Assembly (NCBI GenBank): GCA_964494645.1
Contig: CAZBSH010000006.1
Location: 1-58,631 of the forward strand
Length of the DNA stretch: 58,631 nt
Direction of reading: 5' to 3'
From: Christensenella sp964494645
Lineage (GTDB): Bacteria; Bacillota; Clostridia; Christensenellales; Christensenellaceae
Position 1 is the first letter of the stretch. Each line of letters opens with the position of its first letter. The notes under the pieces are model-generated. The model saw nothing but the letters and a program-made list of their open reading frames with translations. It was not told where the DNA came from and did not search any database. Shown here piece by piece: positions 49,443-58,492 of the stretch. The position numbers and the translations under genes are program-made.

Positions 49443-50726
49443 ATGCAAGTGACAAACGGCTGCCTCGAGGTCTTTGCTGCAATCGTTGTGCTGATCTTAT
49501 TCATCAATACAGGTCACACCAAAGAGAAAACACACATTGAAAAAAGTTTTTCGGTCATGTTGATTTGTCATATGTTCGTATTGCTATTAGATGCAGCGCA
49601 TTGGTTTTTATATCACCACACGGACTTATCTATATTGATGCCAATCCTTTCCTTTGCGCCAACCATATTGGCGCTGATTGGAAATGCTGTTTTTATTTGC
49701 TTTGTATTTGAACTTTTATCACAAAAAGGTCTGGTTTCCCGCAAAGTTTGCATTTCGCTGTTACTTCTTCTCTTCATGACCATCCTGACATGGGCCGGTT
49801 TCATTTTTCTCAATGGAATAGAAAATGCGACAAACCTACAAACCAATCATAACGAACTGCAATATAGCTGGTTTTATTGGCTGGGTCATTTGCTCTGGGG
49901 CGCGGCATGCGTTATTGGCATTGGGATCGTTTTTCGCTGTCGGCGCAGTCTTAATAAAAATGAGATGCTGTCGCTTATAAGCTACGGTGTTTTTTTGTTG
50001 ATTGCGTTGCTGTTGCGGTATTTTTGGGATGGTCCTCAGATTTTTTTAGGCACCTCGCTCTCGCTGGTTTGGATCTATGCAGTGACACACAAAGCGCAAG
50101 CACAACGGTTGGCAGAAAAAGAAGCGCGGTTGGCACAAAGTCGCATCGCCATTCTGCTCAGTCAGATCCAGCCTCATTTTATTTATAATACATTGACCTT
50201 TATTTGCGGCTTATGTGATGAAAACCCGAAGGAAGCCAAAAAGGTAACCGCTGAATTTGCGGATTATCTGCGCCATAATTTGGACGCTTTGAATCAAAAT
50301 GTACCGGTTCCTTTTCTGGAGGAACTGCAGCACGCAAAAACCTATTTTGCTATTGAAAAGAAACGCTTTGAGGATAAGCTGAATATAGTCTATGATATTG
50401 AAACCAGCGACTTCCTCCTTCCTGCTCTTTCGGTGCAACCCCTTGTGGAAAACGCAGTAAAGCACGGGCTGCAAAAAAGAAAAGCCGGCGGGATAATTGC
50501 TCTTTCTACAAGGGAGCGAAACGCTTGCTTTGAGGTTTTGATCAAAGATAGCGGCGTGGGGTTTGATATCAACGCGCAAAAAACAAACGAAAAGTCCCAT
50601 CTTGGCATTCAAAACGTAAAAGACCGTCTGTGGGCTATGTGCAAAGGAAGTCTCACAATAGAGAGTGAGATCGATATTGGCACCACGGCGTTGATCAGTA
50701 TACCAAAAGGAGAATCTAAACAATGA
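49443..50726 (+). CDS. LytS-type sensor histidine kinase
   Basis: 427 residues from ATG 49443; a GTG at 49437 is the alternative. About seven membrane helices (1-215) with no large outside domain, a short coiled linker (AQAQRLAEKEARLAQ), then His_kinase SQIQPHFIYNTL and HATPase_c with LVENAVKHGL, DSGVGFD and GIQNVKDRL. A -10-like TATAAT at 49321 suggests a leader of about 115 bases. It overlaps its response regulator gene by ATGA. Its kinase core is nearly the same as that of the kinase at 55239-56486, including 27 identical residues in a row, while the sensor parts differ. Confidence 0.92.
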   Translation: MQVTNGCLEVFAAIVVLILFINTGHTKEKTHIEKSFSVMLICHMFVLLLDAAHWFLYHHTDLSILMPILSFAPTILALIGNAVFICFVFELLSQKGLVSRKVCISLLLLLFMTILTWAGFIFLNGIENATNLQTNHNELQYSWFYWLGHLLWGAACVIGIGIVFRCRRSLNKNEMLSLISYGVFLLIALLLRYFWDGPQIFLGTSLSLVWIYAVTHKAQAQRLAEKEARLAQSRIAILLSQIQPHFIYNTLTFICGLCDENPKEAKKVTAEFADYLRHNLDALNQNVPVPFLEELQHAKTYFAIEKKRFEDKLNIVYDIETSDFLLPALSVQPLVENAVKHGLQKRKAGGIIALSTRERNACFEVLIKDSGVGFDINAQKTNEKSHLGIQNVKDRLWAMCKGSLTIESEIDIGTTALISIPKGESKQ

Positions 50727-51520
50727 ATATTATCGCAGCAGACGATGAGCGGATTGCGTTACAGCTTCTAATTCGTTCCATTCATGAGGCATTGCCGGAA
50801 GCGAAAGTGCATGGTTTTAACTCGGGTGAGGATGCCCTTGCTTTTGAGAACGACCCCCCTTGTGAAATTGCATTTTTGGATATTGATATGAGTGATGTAG
50901 ACGGTATTACGTTGGCAAAGCATTTAAAACAGTTGAACCCAAAAGTCAATATTGTTTTTGTTACCGCCCACTCTCAATATGCGATAGAAGCGCTTGCACT
51001 CCATAGCAGCGGATACATCATGAAACCCGCCACCAAAGAAAAAATAGCGCAGGAGCTGGAAAATCTGCGGCATCCGATTGCGATGCCCCCCCAACACAAA
51101 ATTTTTATACAATGCTTTGGGAATTTTGAAGTTTATGCAAACGGAACTCCCGTAAAGTTCACATACAGCAAAACAAAAGAATTACTTGCTTTTTTGGTGG
51201 ATCGTAAAGGCGCGTTCTGTTCAAATGCAGAGATCATTGCCGTTCTGTGGGAGGGGGCGGAAAACAGCGTGAATAAGAATTCCTATTTGCGGGATTTGCG
51301 CGCCGATCTCATAACTACTTTTGCTTCGTTGGGCGCAGAAGAAGCAATCCGCAAACAGCGGGGCGCCATGGCAATTGCCTTAGATCAGGGAATATGTGAT
51401 TACTATGACTGGCTGCATGGCGATCTTTCCGCCATCAATGCTTATCGCGGTGAATATATGTCACAATACAGTTGGGGAGAGTTCACGCTTGGCGGGATTA
51501 CATTGACAATGTCGAAATGA
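50723..51520 (+). CDS. Response regulator with SARP-like winged-helix output
   Basis: 265 residues. Receiver domain residues 1-118 with DD7-8, phospho-Asp53 (AFLDIDMS), Thr in FVTAHS and Lys in IMKPAT. After a short linker, residues 128-230 read IQCFGNFEVYANGTPVKF, then TKELLAFLVDRKGAFCSNAEIIAVLW and NSYLRDLRADL, the winged-helix pattern of SARP/OmpR-like DNA-binding domains without the usual transcriptional-activator TPR tail. It is coupled to the upstream LytS-type kinase by ATGA. The last gene of the pair, it ends 52 bases before a convergent acyltransferase gene. Confidence 0.88.
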   Translation: MNIIAADDERIALQLLIRSIHEALPEAKVHGFNSGEDALAFENDPPCEIAFLDIDMSDVDGITLAKHLKQLNPKVNIVFVTAHSQYAIEALALHSSGYIMKPATKEKIAQELENLRHPIAMPPQHKIFIQCFGNFEVYANGTPVKFTYSKTKELLAFLVDRKGAFCSNAEIIAVLWEGAENSVNKNSYLRDLRADLITTFASLGAEEAIRKQRGAMAIALDQGICDYYDWLHGDLSAINAYRGEYMSQYSWGEFTLGGITLTMSK

Positions 51521-51572
51521 TATTGAACAATCACAGCCATCGGCAAAGCGTTTTGCATAGGCAGAAAGGCAT

Positions 51573-52700
51573 TCATATCGAACGCTTGTTAAAAATAAAG
51601 TCTGCCAATTTTGCAGAGGGCTGTTCAAACAAGAAATGAAACCCAATCGCCGCAATATGAGAAATGGCTGCACATACAACAAACATGATCCAAAAGGATA
51701 TCAAGTACTGTTGATTAAATGCATATATAAAGTTAAAAACGAAACCGCTGATTCCATACATAATTGGGATTTGTACCAACAGAAGCGAAAAAGTATATTT
51801 AGACTGCGATATCAGTATTTTTGCGGAGAGTATTTTCTGCATGACACCGCTAAGCATCAGTCCAATTAAAATAAGCCCGGTTCCTATACTGTATGTATAT
51901 TCAAGTGTGATCGGTGGGGCAACAAAGATCGACGGAATTATGCCAACTGCAATTCCAAGCAACAACATTCCAAAAGCCAGCCCTTCTCTTTTCGTTCTTG
52001 TAAGGCGAAGGTATTCAAGTCCATGAACCAGAAAGTCGCCACACATGATGCCTACGAAAAAAACAAAGTATTTGGGGAATGGAATAAAAAAAAGTGTACC
52101 AATGACATATACTGCATAGCGCTTCTTACTGTTACCCATCACTGCAAGGAAGCAGTAAGTCAATAACGAACCAATAAAAATAATGTCCATACACCATAGC
52201 GTAGGCAATATACCTGTGCTTGGAACAAAAAAGCATTGAACACAAGCAATATACAAAGCCTCCCACCATGCTACATCAATGGGCTTCATTGCAAGGTTCC
52301 ATGCAGAACCGGAAAGGTTATAGATATCATCGTAATGTAATAGATTTGCTCGGTTTAGTCCATAAGTCAGTAATATCGCGCAGGCAACAGGAATCAAAAA
52401 TCGAAAGTATCTCTTTATTGCCTGTTTTTCAAGGAAATTTTGCGGATTTTTTGCCTGATAGAATGCAACTGTTGCAATAACCGCAATAAGGGCAAAAAAA
52501 ACATATAGTTCTAAAGATGTGTTTGTAAAAAGGGACTGGGGCAGGTTTTCAATAAACGCAGGAACTTTTTCGGCTTCAGTATATGCAGAGCCATAACCGA
52601 TATAGCCGTTTGGGAGATATGCCATACAATAATGCGCCAGCATGATCAAGTAGCACGCAATCAGTTTGATACCGTCCAAATATTTGATTCTTTTTTCCAT
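51573..52700 (-). CDS. Acyltransferase family 3 membrane protein
   Basis: 375 residues with about ten membrane helices. The start YLDGIKLIACYLIMLAHYC has the family pattern of OafA/NodX-type acyltransferases: Asp in the first turn and the His (LAHYC) at the end of helix 1 in the place of the catalytic His. These enzymes acylate sugars, peptidoglycan or lipids at the membrane. The start has GGACGGAG about 11 bases upstream. It stands alone between two signalling operons and no polysaccharide genes are beside it, so the target is unknown. Confidence 0.82.
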   Translation of the reverse strand: MEKRIKYLDGIKLIACYLIMLAHYCMAYLPNGYIGYGSAYTEAEKVPAFIENLPQSLFTNTSLELYVFFALIAVIATVAFYQAKNPQNFLEKQAIKRYFRFLIPVACAILLTYGLNRANLLHYDDIYNLSGSAWNLAMKPIDVAWWEALYIACVQCFFVPSTGILPTLWCMDIIFIGSLLTYCFLAVMGNSKKRYAVYVIGTLFFIPFPKYFVFFVGIMCGDFLVHGLEYLRLTRTKREGLAFGMLLLGIAVGIIPSIFVAPPITLEYTYSIGTGLILIGLMLSGVMQKILSAKILISQSKYTFSLLLVQIPIMYGISGFVFNFIYAFNQQYLISFWIMFVVCAAISHIAAIGFHFLFEQPSAKLADFIFNKRSI

Positions 52701-53094
52701 GTTGGTGCACGCTCCGTCCCTTTTTCATGTATCTAGGCAGGCTTTCGGACAAAACCGTTAACGCGCACTACGCGTGCTACCGAAAACGAGCAGGGTGTCT
52801 ATACGGTTCAAATTTCGCGTCAGATAGTGCAGCTGCTTTTCAATGGTTTTTCAGTTTCTCACAAACGGCAGATCTTTCTTATGGGCGCATCTGCTGTATT
52901 GTATCCTTATTTACAACAAGGCGCCATGCGCAGGTCAATCATGTTGCTGCCTCATTTGACGCAACCTTGCGCTATGTTTATCATTGTTAAATTTTTCTTT
53001 GGTTCATTTCCGATCTCCTTTATGTGGGTGTCCCCCGCATTGTAAAACGAAACAGAGTTTGGATTTTTGACGTTTCCTTTGATTGTAATGGTTG
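52701..53094. other. 394-base intergenic region, nothing recognised
   Basis: Between the acyltransferase start and the end of the lipoprotein gene. Two short plus-strand frames (52727-52990 and 52827-53045) lack a good ribosome binding site and resemble no family I know; the second is hydrophobic. It may hold decayed coding sequence, but I see no clear repeat, terminator or RNA gene. Confidence 0.4.
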
Positions 53095-54096
53095 TTAGAA
53101 TACCGGAGAAAAGAAATCGGTTTCGCCTCCCGGCATCATAAGACTCATTTCCAAGCCAGCGATCGTGCCGCTGATAAGATCGCTACCCTCAAGGTCGATA
53201 AGAATACTGTCGCCGTTTTGCTCATAGGTTCCTTTGATGGTTTCGCCGCCCGTTAAATGCTCGACACTACCATCTGTGCCAAATAGCAATACAGAATCAT
53301 ACAGCGCGATTTGTACATCGTCATCCTTACTGCTCTTATACAGTTCCCATCTCATACCTGCGACATCGGGGTTTTGCGGATGAAGCGCCAAAGTGCTTTC
53401 CTTGCCAAAAAGCAGCACTTGTTGATAGGTAGCGATGCCTTTCGTTGTGAAATCCTCTATTACGATGGTGAAGTTCTTGCCATCCTGCGTATAGGTGCCG
53501 CTCTGTGTTGCACCGTCTTTCAGATACGCAATGGTGCCGTCTGTTTTAAAATCAAGTTTGATATCCGGCGCCTGATTTGCTGCTGTACCGTCGTTCGCTA
53601 TCTCTACAGAGAAATCCCATGCTGTGCCCGCAAGGATCGGCGCGGGGACGGATTTGTAAGCATAGGCGCCTTTGCCCTCGTAAATTTCCAGTTCACCGTT
53701 TTGGAAGGTACCCGACAACTTCTTTTCATCGAACGTCATCATCACCTGATTGCCATCAAGTTTGTATTTCCCTGCGTTGAAGTTATCATAACCCAGATAC
53801 TCGGTTACTTCATTGTTTATACTAAATTCGTAGGCGCTATAGGGCACATTTGCGACATCGGAACCATCGGCGGCAATGGCCTTATACACTTCCCACTCTG
53901 TGCCAACGATATCCAAAGCGGATACGGAAGCATCGGCACTCGGGCCGGAGGCGGGAGTCTCGGTGGGAGCTACGGTCGGTTGCTCTTCAGAAGGCTCCGG
54001 CATGGTGGAAGCCGCGGGGGATGCAGGCGCGCAGCCTGCTGCAAAAACAGATAGGGCGATCGCTGTCATAAGAACAATTAGTACCATTTTTTTCAT
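53095..54096 (-). CDS. Lipoprotein with three tandem lipocalin/META-like repeats
   Basis: 333 residues from ATG 54096, with GGAGG 8 bases upstream (a longer reading to 54111 covers that site). The signal ends in FAAGC, so Cys22 is the probable lipid anchor. A Pro/Thr/Ser/Glu linker leads to three related units of about 85-90 residues, each opening with a hydrophobic-x-G-x-x-W-[ED] pattern (IVGTEWEVYK, LAGTAWDFSV, VAGMRWELYK) and closing with a G-T-[FY] strand followed by D/N-G. This resembles META or lipocalin-like beta barrels. Function unknown; probably surface exposed. Confidence 0.75.
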   Translation of the reverse strand: MKKMVLIVLMTAIALSVFAAGCAPASPAASTMPEPSEEQPTVAPTETPASGPSADASVSALDIVGTEWEVYKAIAADGSDVANVPYSAYEFSINNEVTEYLGYDNFNAGKYKLDGNQVMMTFDEKKLSGTFQNGELEIYEGKGAYAYKSVPAPILAGTAWDFSVEIANDGTAANQAPDIKLDFKTDGTIAYLKDGATQSGTYTQDGKNFTIVIEDFTTKGIATYQQVLLFGKESTLALHPQNPDVAGMRWELYKSSKDDDVQIALYDSVLLFGTDGSVEHLTGGETIKGTYEQNGDSILIDLEGSDLISGTIAGLEMSLMMPGGETDFFSPVF

Positions 54097-54204
54097 TTGT
54101 ATATCCTCCAAATAATTTGTGATTGACTTTCAAAAAACGCCTTGGTGCCAAGAAAAACTTTATATTCAAATCCACTAAACGCATAAAAGCACATCTTATT
54201 AGCA

Positions 54205-54639
54205 TCAACCGTACGGATGCTTTTTAGCAATGATCGCATAAATGGCAAGAAGAAGTGAAGTTACCGTCACCGCTGCCATCGGGATCAAATTTGCCAGAAT
54301 CAGTTTCCATTCTGCTGCCATCGACAAGGTTATACTATTGATGATGAGCGAATAAAGACTTGCTACGAATGCAATAACAGAAAACGCAGTGGCAGCTTTT
54401 AGCTTATTCTTATATCCGCAAATCCCCGCCAAAATCAACATCGCGGGAACCAAGAGTGCGATGATCAAGATAAGTATGCCAACACCGGCAATGTTCAATC
54501 CACCGCTTGTCAGCATCTGTATTACAGAGGAAGAAAATACAAGCGCTCTGACGGTCATAAAAACACCGGCGATGATACTGATGATACACAGCGTTTTAAA
54601 TGTATGCGCATAACTTTCGGATTTGTCGTTCAATTCCAT
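54205..54639 (-). CDS. Membrane protein with four helices, unknown family
   Basis: 144 residues. Helices at about 14-34, 50-70, 78-98 and 112-136, with short charged ends, and AAGGAG 6 bases before the ATG. I do not recognise a family; length and pattern resemble small DUF-type four-helix proteins. It lies between the M13-like fragment gene upstream (67-base gap) and the repeat lipoprotein gene downstream (108-base gap), all on the same strand as a LytS-type kinase, so it may be in the same transcript. Confidence 0.7.
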   Translation of the reverse strand: MELNDKSESYAHTFKTLCIISIIAGVFMTVRALVFSSSVIQMLTSGGLNIAGVGILILIIALLVPAMLILAGICGYKNKLKAATAFSVIAFVASLYSLIINSITLSMAAEWKLILANLIPMAAVTVTSLLLAIYAIIAKKHPYG

Positions 54640-54706
54640 AATCTCTCCTTTTTTTACCTGTATTTTTGAAATATTATCTTTGTTTTATCTCAGAAAGGAG
54701 GACGTC

Positions 54707-55222
54707 TTACCAATCAGGATCATACAGACTAACGCGCTCGACGCCCGCATCTGTGTAGAGCTTCAACATTCCTGCGAATGGGAATTTCGGGCTTGCCTTT
54801 GCCAGCTCGTCTTCTGTCATTTTTACGGCATCTTCTTTGGAATAGCCCACTCTCTCAAGCATAGCGGTAAAAACTAAGGTTGCCGCTTGTTTTTTCCGTA
54901 CCCCGCCCTCGGTCAGCTTTTCGTATTCCGATGGATCCTCGAGTGAAAAAGAAGGTACGGCAACTTGAACTTCATACCTTTGGCTATCATCCGAATCAGG
55001 CACTGTAAAAATAGCAATCGGAAAATATAATAGTTTTCTTGCCTCGTCTGTAGTATAGTATTTTGTAAGCTCTTCTATGCTTGAAATAGCTTGTATCTCT
55101 TTGACTTGAGGCATAATGGGTTCAATCCCTCGTTCGTTTCGTGTCTTCATGTCGACGGAGTCGTTATAAAACTTTTGTACCAACTTTGTCTCATGACCGG
55201 TCTGAGATTTATCCGTAATCAA
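54707..55222 (-). CDS. Isolated N-terminal fragment resembling M13 (PepO/neprilysin) peptidase
   Basis: 171 residues from the TTG at 55222, with GAGAGGG 6 bases upstream; an earlier TTG at 55228 is too close to it. The text matches the helical N-terminal half of M13 peptidases: KTRNERGIEPIMPQVKEI, then ISSIEEL, a VPSFSLEDPSEYEKL strand-turn, and VGYSKEDAVKMTEDELAKAS. The zinc-binding HExxH half is missing, and there is no signal peptide. It is either a broken gene or a stand-alone domain. It follows the LytS-type kinase gene closely (16 bases), so it would be made together with it. Confidence 0.6.
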   Translation of the reverse strand: MITDKSQTGHETKLVQKFYNDSVDMKTRNERGIEPIMPQVKEIQAISSIEELTKYYTTDEARKLLYFPIAIFTVPDSDDSQRYEVQVAVPSFSLEDPSEYEKLTEGGVRKKQAATLVFTAMLERVGYSKEDAVKMTEDELAKASPKFPFAGMLKLYTDAGVERVSLYDPDW

Positions 55223-55238
55223 AGTCAACCCTCTCTTT

Positions 55239-56486
55239 TTATTTCTCCTTTGGTATTTTGATCACCGCTTTTGTACCTACTCCCACCTCGCTGCTTATCG
55301 TCAATGTTCCCTTGCACATCGACCATAGCCGATCGCGCACATTTTGAATACCAATGTGCGTATCCGGCTCTGCCGGCGACTGATTGGCATCAAATCCCAC
55401 GCCGTCATCGGCTATGGTAATTTCGTACCATCCGTCCGAATTTTGTGTGGAAATTATGATCGCCCCACCGTTTTTACGTCGCAGAACGCCATGTTTGACG
55501 GCATTTTCCACCAGAGGCTGCACCGTTAGAGACGGAATTCTAAATTCATCAGTTTTAATATCGTAGATAATTTGCAGCTTGCTCTCAAATCGCTTCTTTT
55601 CGATGTAAAGATACACTTTGATATGTTGCAGTTCCTCCGCAAAGGGAACAGCTGCGCATTGATTTAACGTATCCAGATTGTGTCGCAAATAGTCTGCAAA
55701 TTCAGCGGTCACCTTCTTCGCCTCTTTTGGATTTTCGTCGCACAGACCACAAATGACGGTAAGCGTGTTATAAAGAAAGTGCGGTTGTATCTGGCTAAGC
55801 AAGATGGAGATACGGCTTTGCAGTAGCTGTTGCTGTTGCTCTTGCAGTTGTTTGTCAAGCTGCGTGTTGCGCACATCCAGTTTTTGGTTCACAGCATATA
55901 ACGCCATTCTGCTTTCTAAAATATGGTGAGAGATAAAAATGCCGATCACAAGGCAAGTGATCCCGTGCGCAATATCCATTTCGGCATAGCGCAAATCCTT
56001 TACCAGAAGAGCAACAATGGAGAAGATACAAGTTCCAACGACGAGAAACCCATACATATAATGTGTAGGAAGGATAAACAACATTGGCAGGGCAAGCAGA
56101 TATACAATAAAAAGCGTCGCCCTTGAGCTAGGCTCATAGATTGTACCCAACAGGCATACAAAAACAAACATAACGCAAGAAAACAAAAATATATATATTC
56201 TGGTAAAGATGATACTTTTATGTACGTTCAGCTTAAAAGCACAGAGCATGATAAGTAAGGCAAAAAAGCAAAGAGCATACGCTTGAGAATATTTTGAGAA
56301 CAAGTTCGTCCACGACCCTATTCCCAAATAACACCCAATAATAACCGTCATAATCAGAAGTAATCTATCCATCATTTTGGAATTATATTGATGGATCGCC
56401 TCACTTTGTGTCAGGAAAAAATGTTTGTTTTTCCCACCATAACACCATGTCTCAAACTTTTGATTCACTGCATTCTTCGTTTTCAA
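55239..56486 (-). CDS. LytS-type sensor histidine kinase without adjacent regulator
   Basis: 415 residues. The start is a TTG at 56486 with AAAGGAAG about 11 bases upstream. About six to seven membrane helices (38-190), a glutamine-rich coiled linker (LQEQQQQLLQ), then SQIQPHFLYNTL with the phospho-His and an HATPase_c domain (LVENAVKHGV, DDGVGFD, GIQNVRDRL). The core is closely related to the kinase at 49443-50726. No response regulator gene follows, so it may signal to the regulator at 50723-51520. The next gene downstream is the M13-like fragment. Confidence 0.9.
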   Translation of the reverse strand: MKTKNAVNQKFETWCYGGKNKHFFLTQSEAIHQYNSKMMDRLLLIMTVIIGCYLGIGSWTNLFSKYSQAYALCFFALLIMLCAFKLNVHKSIIFTRIYIFLFSCVMFVFVCLLGTIYEPSSRATLFIVYLLALPMLFILPTHYMYGFLVVGTCIFSIVALLVKDLRYAEMDIAHGITCLVIGIFISHHILESRMALYAVNQKLDVRNTQLDKQLQEQQQQLLQSRISILLSQIQPHFLYNTLTVICGLCDENPKEAKKVTAEFADYLRHNLDTLNQCAAVPFAEELQHIKVYLYIEKKRFESKLQIIYDIKTDEFRIPSLTVQPLVENAVKHGVLRRKNGGAIIISTQNSDGWYEITIADDGVGFDANQSPAEPDTHIGIQNVRDRLWSMCKGTLTISSEVGVGTKAVIKIPKEK

Positions 56487-56511
56487 AAATATTGCTTCTT
56501 CCTTTAAAAAA

Positions 56512-57612
56512 TCACGCCATTACAGAGCAGTTCTTTCCTTGCGCTTTTGCCCGATACATTGCTTGGTCGCTGAGGTTGATTGCATCCAAAATCGGCGCAC
56601 AAAAATCATAGCTTGCAATTCCACAGGAAACCGAAACTGTACTGTTTCCTAATTCCGTAATGGGCAATGCTTCAATTTTTTTCATTAGATGTTTTAAAAG
56701 CGCAGAACATTCCTTTGCAGGCACACCGGGGAGCAGCACAACAAATTCATCGCCACCATAGCGGGCGATACAACTATTCTGCGAAAAGTGCTTGTGAATG
56801 CAGTCCGAAATATAAATCAACGTTATATTGCCGACTTCATGCCCAAAAGTATCGTTTACTTGCTTAAAATCATCAATGTCCAAAAAAATGACGGAAGATT
56901 TTTCGTAGGCGCGATTCTCCTCGGATATTTTGCTATCGACAAAGAGTTGAAGTCCCAACAGATTATACAGTCCCGTCAGTTCATCACGGCAGATTTTTTG
57001 TTGCAATACATTTTTCTCTTTTTGCATATGGTCAATGACATGGCGCTTTTCCTGTTCATTTCTCATCAACAGCAATGTTGTATACCACGAAATTCCAAAT
57101 ACAATAAATAGCATCATGCAGTCCAGCAAAAAATAAGGATCTCTTCCGCGCAAATCCATGCTGGCGCAATACATTGCAACCAACTCCCCTGCCACACAGC
57201 AGGCACCGACAATATTTGTGATTCGTCTTTTTCCAAACACCACAGAAATAGCCAGAGGTACAAAAAAGCTGCACAAGGTGGTCGCAAAAATATTGTGAAC
57301 CGATGCGGCTACGGTGCATATCATAACCATTGTAAGCATTGCCAATAGTGACTTTGTCATAGAACTTCGCCGGGTTTTGTAGACAATATATCCGCTGATG
57401 ATACAGGTAATAAAAATAACACCGCCCGGCAAAAGAATAAAACGCAGAATATACTCCAATGACGACTGATCTCGTAATCCGGCAGCCGTCAATAGAAAAT
57501 AATAGGCAATTTCAAATCCAAAAATCACCGTAGCTGCTATATAATTTGTTTTTACAATACGCTCCTGCCAGAGTTTGTTATACTGCGCGGAGTATTGTTC
57601 GTATACTGTCAT
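56512..57612 (-). CDS. Membrane-bound diguanylate cyclase (GGDEF)
   Basis: 366 residues from the ATG at 57612, where AAAAGGAC lies 6 bases upstream; longer readings from 57663 or 57759 run through a repeat-rich stretch with no good binding site. Five to six membrane helices occupy residues about 18-190, a short coiled linker follows, then a GGDEF domain with ARYGGDEFVVLLP (active-site GGDEF intact), DIDDFKQVNDTFGHEVGN for metal and GTP binding, and VSVSCGIAS. It should make cyclic di-GMP. No I-site RxxD is obvious. It lies just upstream of the LytS-type kinase gene. Confidence 0.88.
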   Translation of the reverse strand: MTVYEQYSAQYNKLWQERIVKTNYIAATVIFGFEIAYYFLLTAAGLRDQSSLEYILRFILLPGGVIFITCIISGYIVYKTRRSSMTKSLLAMLTMVMICTVAASVHNIFATTLCSFFVPLAISVVFGKRRITNIVGACCVAGELVAMYCASMDLRGRDPYFLLDCMMLFIVFGISWYTTLLLMRNEQEKRHVIDHMQKEKNVLQQKICRDELTGLYNLLGLQLFVDSKISEENRAYEKSSVIFLDIDDFKQVNDTFGHEVGNITLIYISDCIHKHFSQNSCIARYGGDEFVVLLPGVPAKECSALLKHLMKKIEALPITELGNSTVSVSCGIASYDFCAPILDAINLSDQAMYRAKAQGKNCSVMA

Positions 57613-57674
57613 CGTCTTGTCCTTTTCTGGTTGAATATGGAAAAGCTTTTCTATCGTATTCATTTTATCAATCG

Positions 57675-57900
57675 AAGCGTCGGAAAAGCGTCGGTAAGAA
57701 AAAAGCTTTTCAACCACGATTAAAATACTTTCCTGCTTTTTCCCTGGTAAAAAACACATTTACCCGAACACACCACATAAAGAATTTGTCTATTTTGACT
57801 TTTGCGCTTGTTTTACAAATACGATAAAAAATATCGGCAAAGCGTCGCAAAGCCCATAGAAATCAAATCATTTTTTGTGTCGACGGTTTACCGACGCTTC
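57675..57900. repeat. AAGCGTCG repeats upstream of the diguanylate cyclase
   Basis: AAGCGTCGG at 57675-57683 and 57686-57694, AAGCGTCGC at 57841-57849, and the reverse complement CCGACGCTT at 57892-57900. Part of this lies in a long frame that could be read as an extended cyclase N-terminus, but the repeats and lack of a binding site favour non-coding DNA. The 57613-58064 region holds nothing else I recognise apart from the next ribosome binding site. Confidence 0.5.
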
Positions 57901-58064
57901 GTTTGCTAAAATAAATTATTGTCATATTTGAGGCAACAAAGTTGATCAGAATGCTGCGGTGAAATTCGTTCACTTTAAGCCAATCATGGCTTGACGCGCT
58001 GCGGAAGCAGGAGTGCACGGAGCAGCTTTCAGCAAATGATTAAAAGAAAGGAGGATGTTAAATT

Positions 58065-58337
58065 ATGAAGGCATTAATTATTGGCTTAATTGCCGCGGCT
58101 TGCACAGGACTTTCTTTTATTCCCGCGGTAAGCTTTTTAGGCTTTGTTGGATTAATTTTTGCGATTATTGCTTGGGTGATGGGCGCTAAAGCAGTCAAAG
58201 CAGATCCGACAGACAAAAAGTCAAAAGCCGGAAAAATAATCGGTATAATCATTACGATCTTGGCAATCGTTTCGATTATTTTGATGTTTGTTTTGGCAGC
58301 AGCGCTTGTTGGAATGGTCATGGGAGCAGCAATGTAA
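58065..58337 (+). CDS. Small two- to three-helix membrane protein
   Basis: 90 residues, with AAAGGAGG 10 bases before the ATG. Helices at about 3-17 and 21-40, a short basic and Asp/Lys-rich loop (VKADPTDKKSKAGK), then a strong helix at about 57-83. The pattern resembles small DUF4190-type membrane proteins, but I am not certain of the family. It stands alone between the diguanylate cyclase (divergent) and the tRNA, and ends at a clear terminator-like hairpin. Nothing indicates its role. Confidence 0.75.
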   Translation: MKALIIGLIAAACTGLSFIPAVSFLGFVGLIFAIIAWVMGAKAVKADPTDKKSKAGKIIGIIITILAIVSIILMFVLAAALVGMVMGAAM

Positions 58338-58347
58338 TCCTAAACGC

Positions 58348-58397
58348 AAATAAATATCCGCCTTCCTTGCCATTGTGAGAAAAGCGGATATTTATTT
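58348..58397 (+). terminator. Terminator after the small membrane protein gene
   Basis: Fourteen-base perfect arms AAATAAATATCCGC and GCGGATATTTATTT around a 22-base loop; T-rich on the right. Confidence 0.7.
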
Positions 58398-58492
58398 ATA
58401 TGTAAAAATCATCCAAAAGTATGTTCATACTATGTTGTTTCAGCACAAAAACATTTGAATGGATGTAAAATGTTTTCATACCGGTGATGCAA

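Noticed and set aside
52727..53045. Two overlapping plus-strand frames of 87 and 72 codons
   Set aside because: No ribosome binding site and no family; kept only as a comment on the intergenic region.
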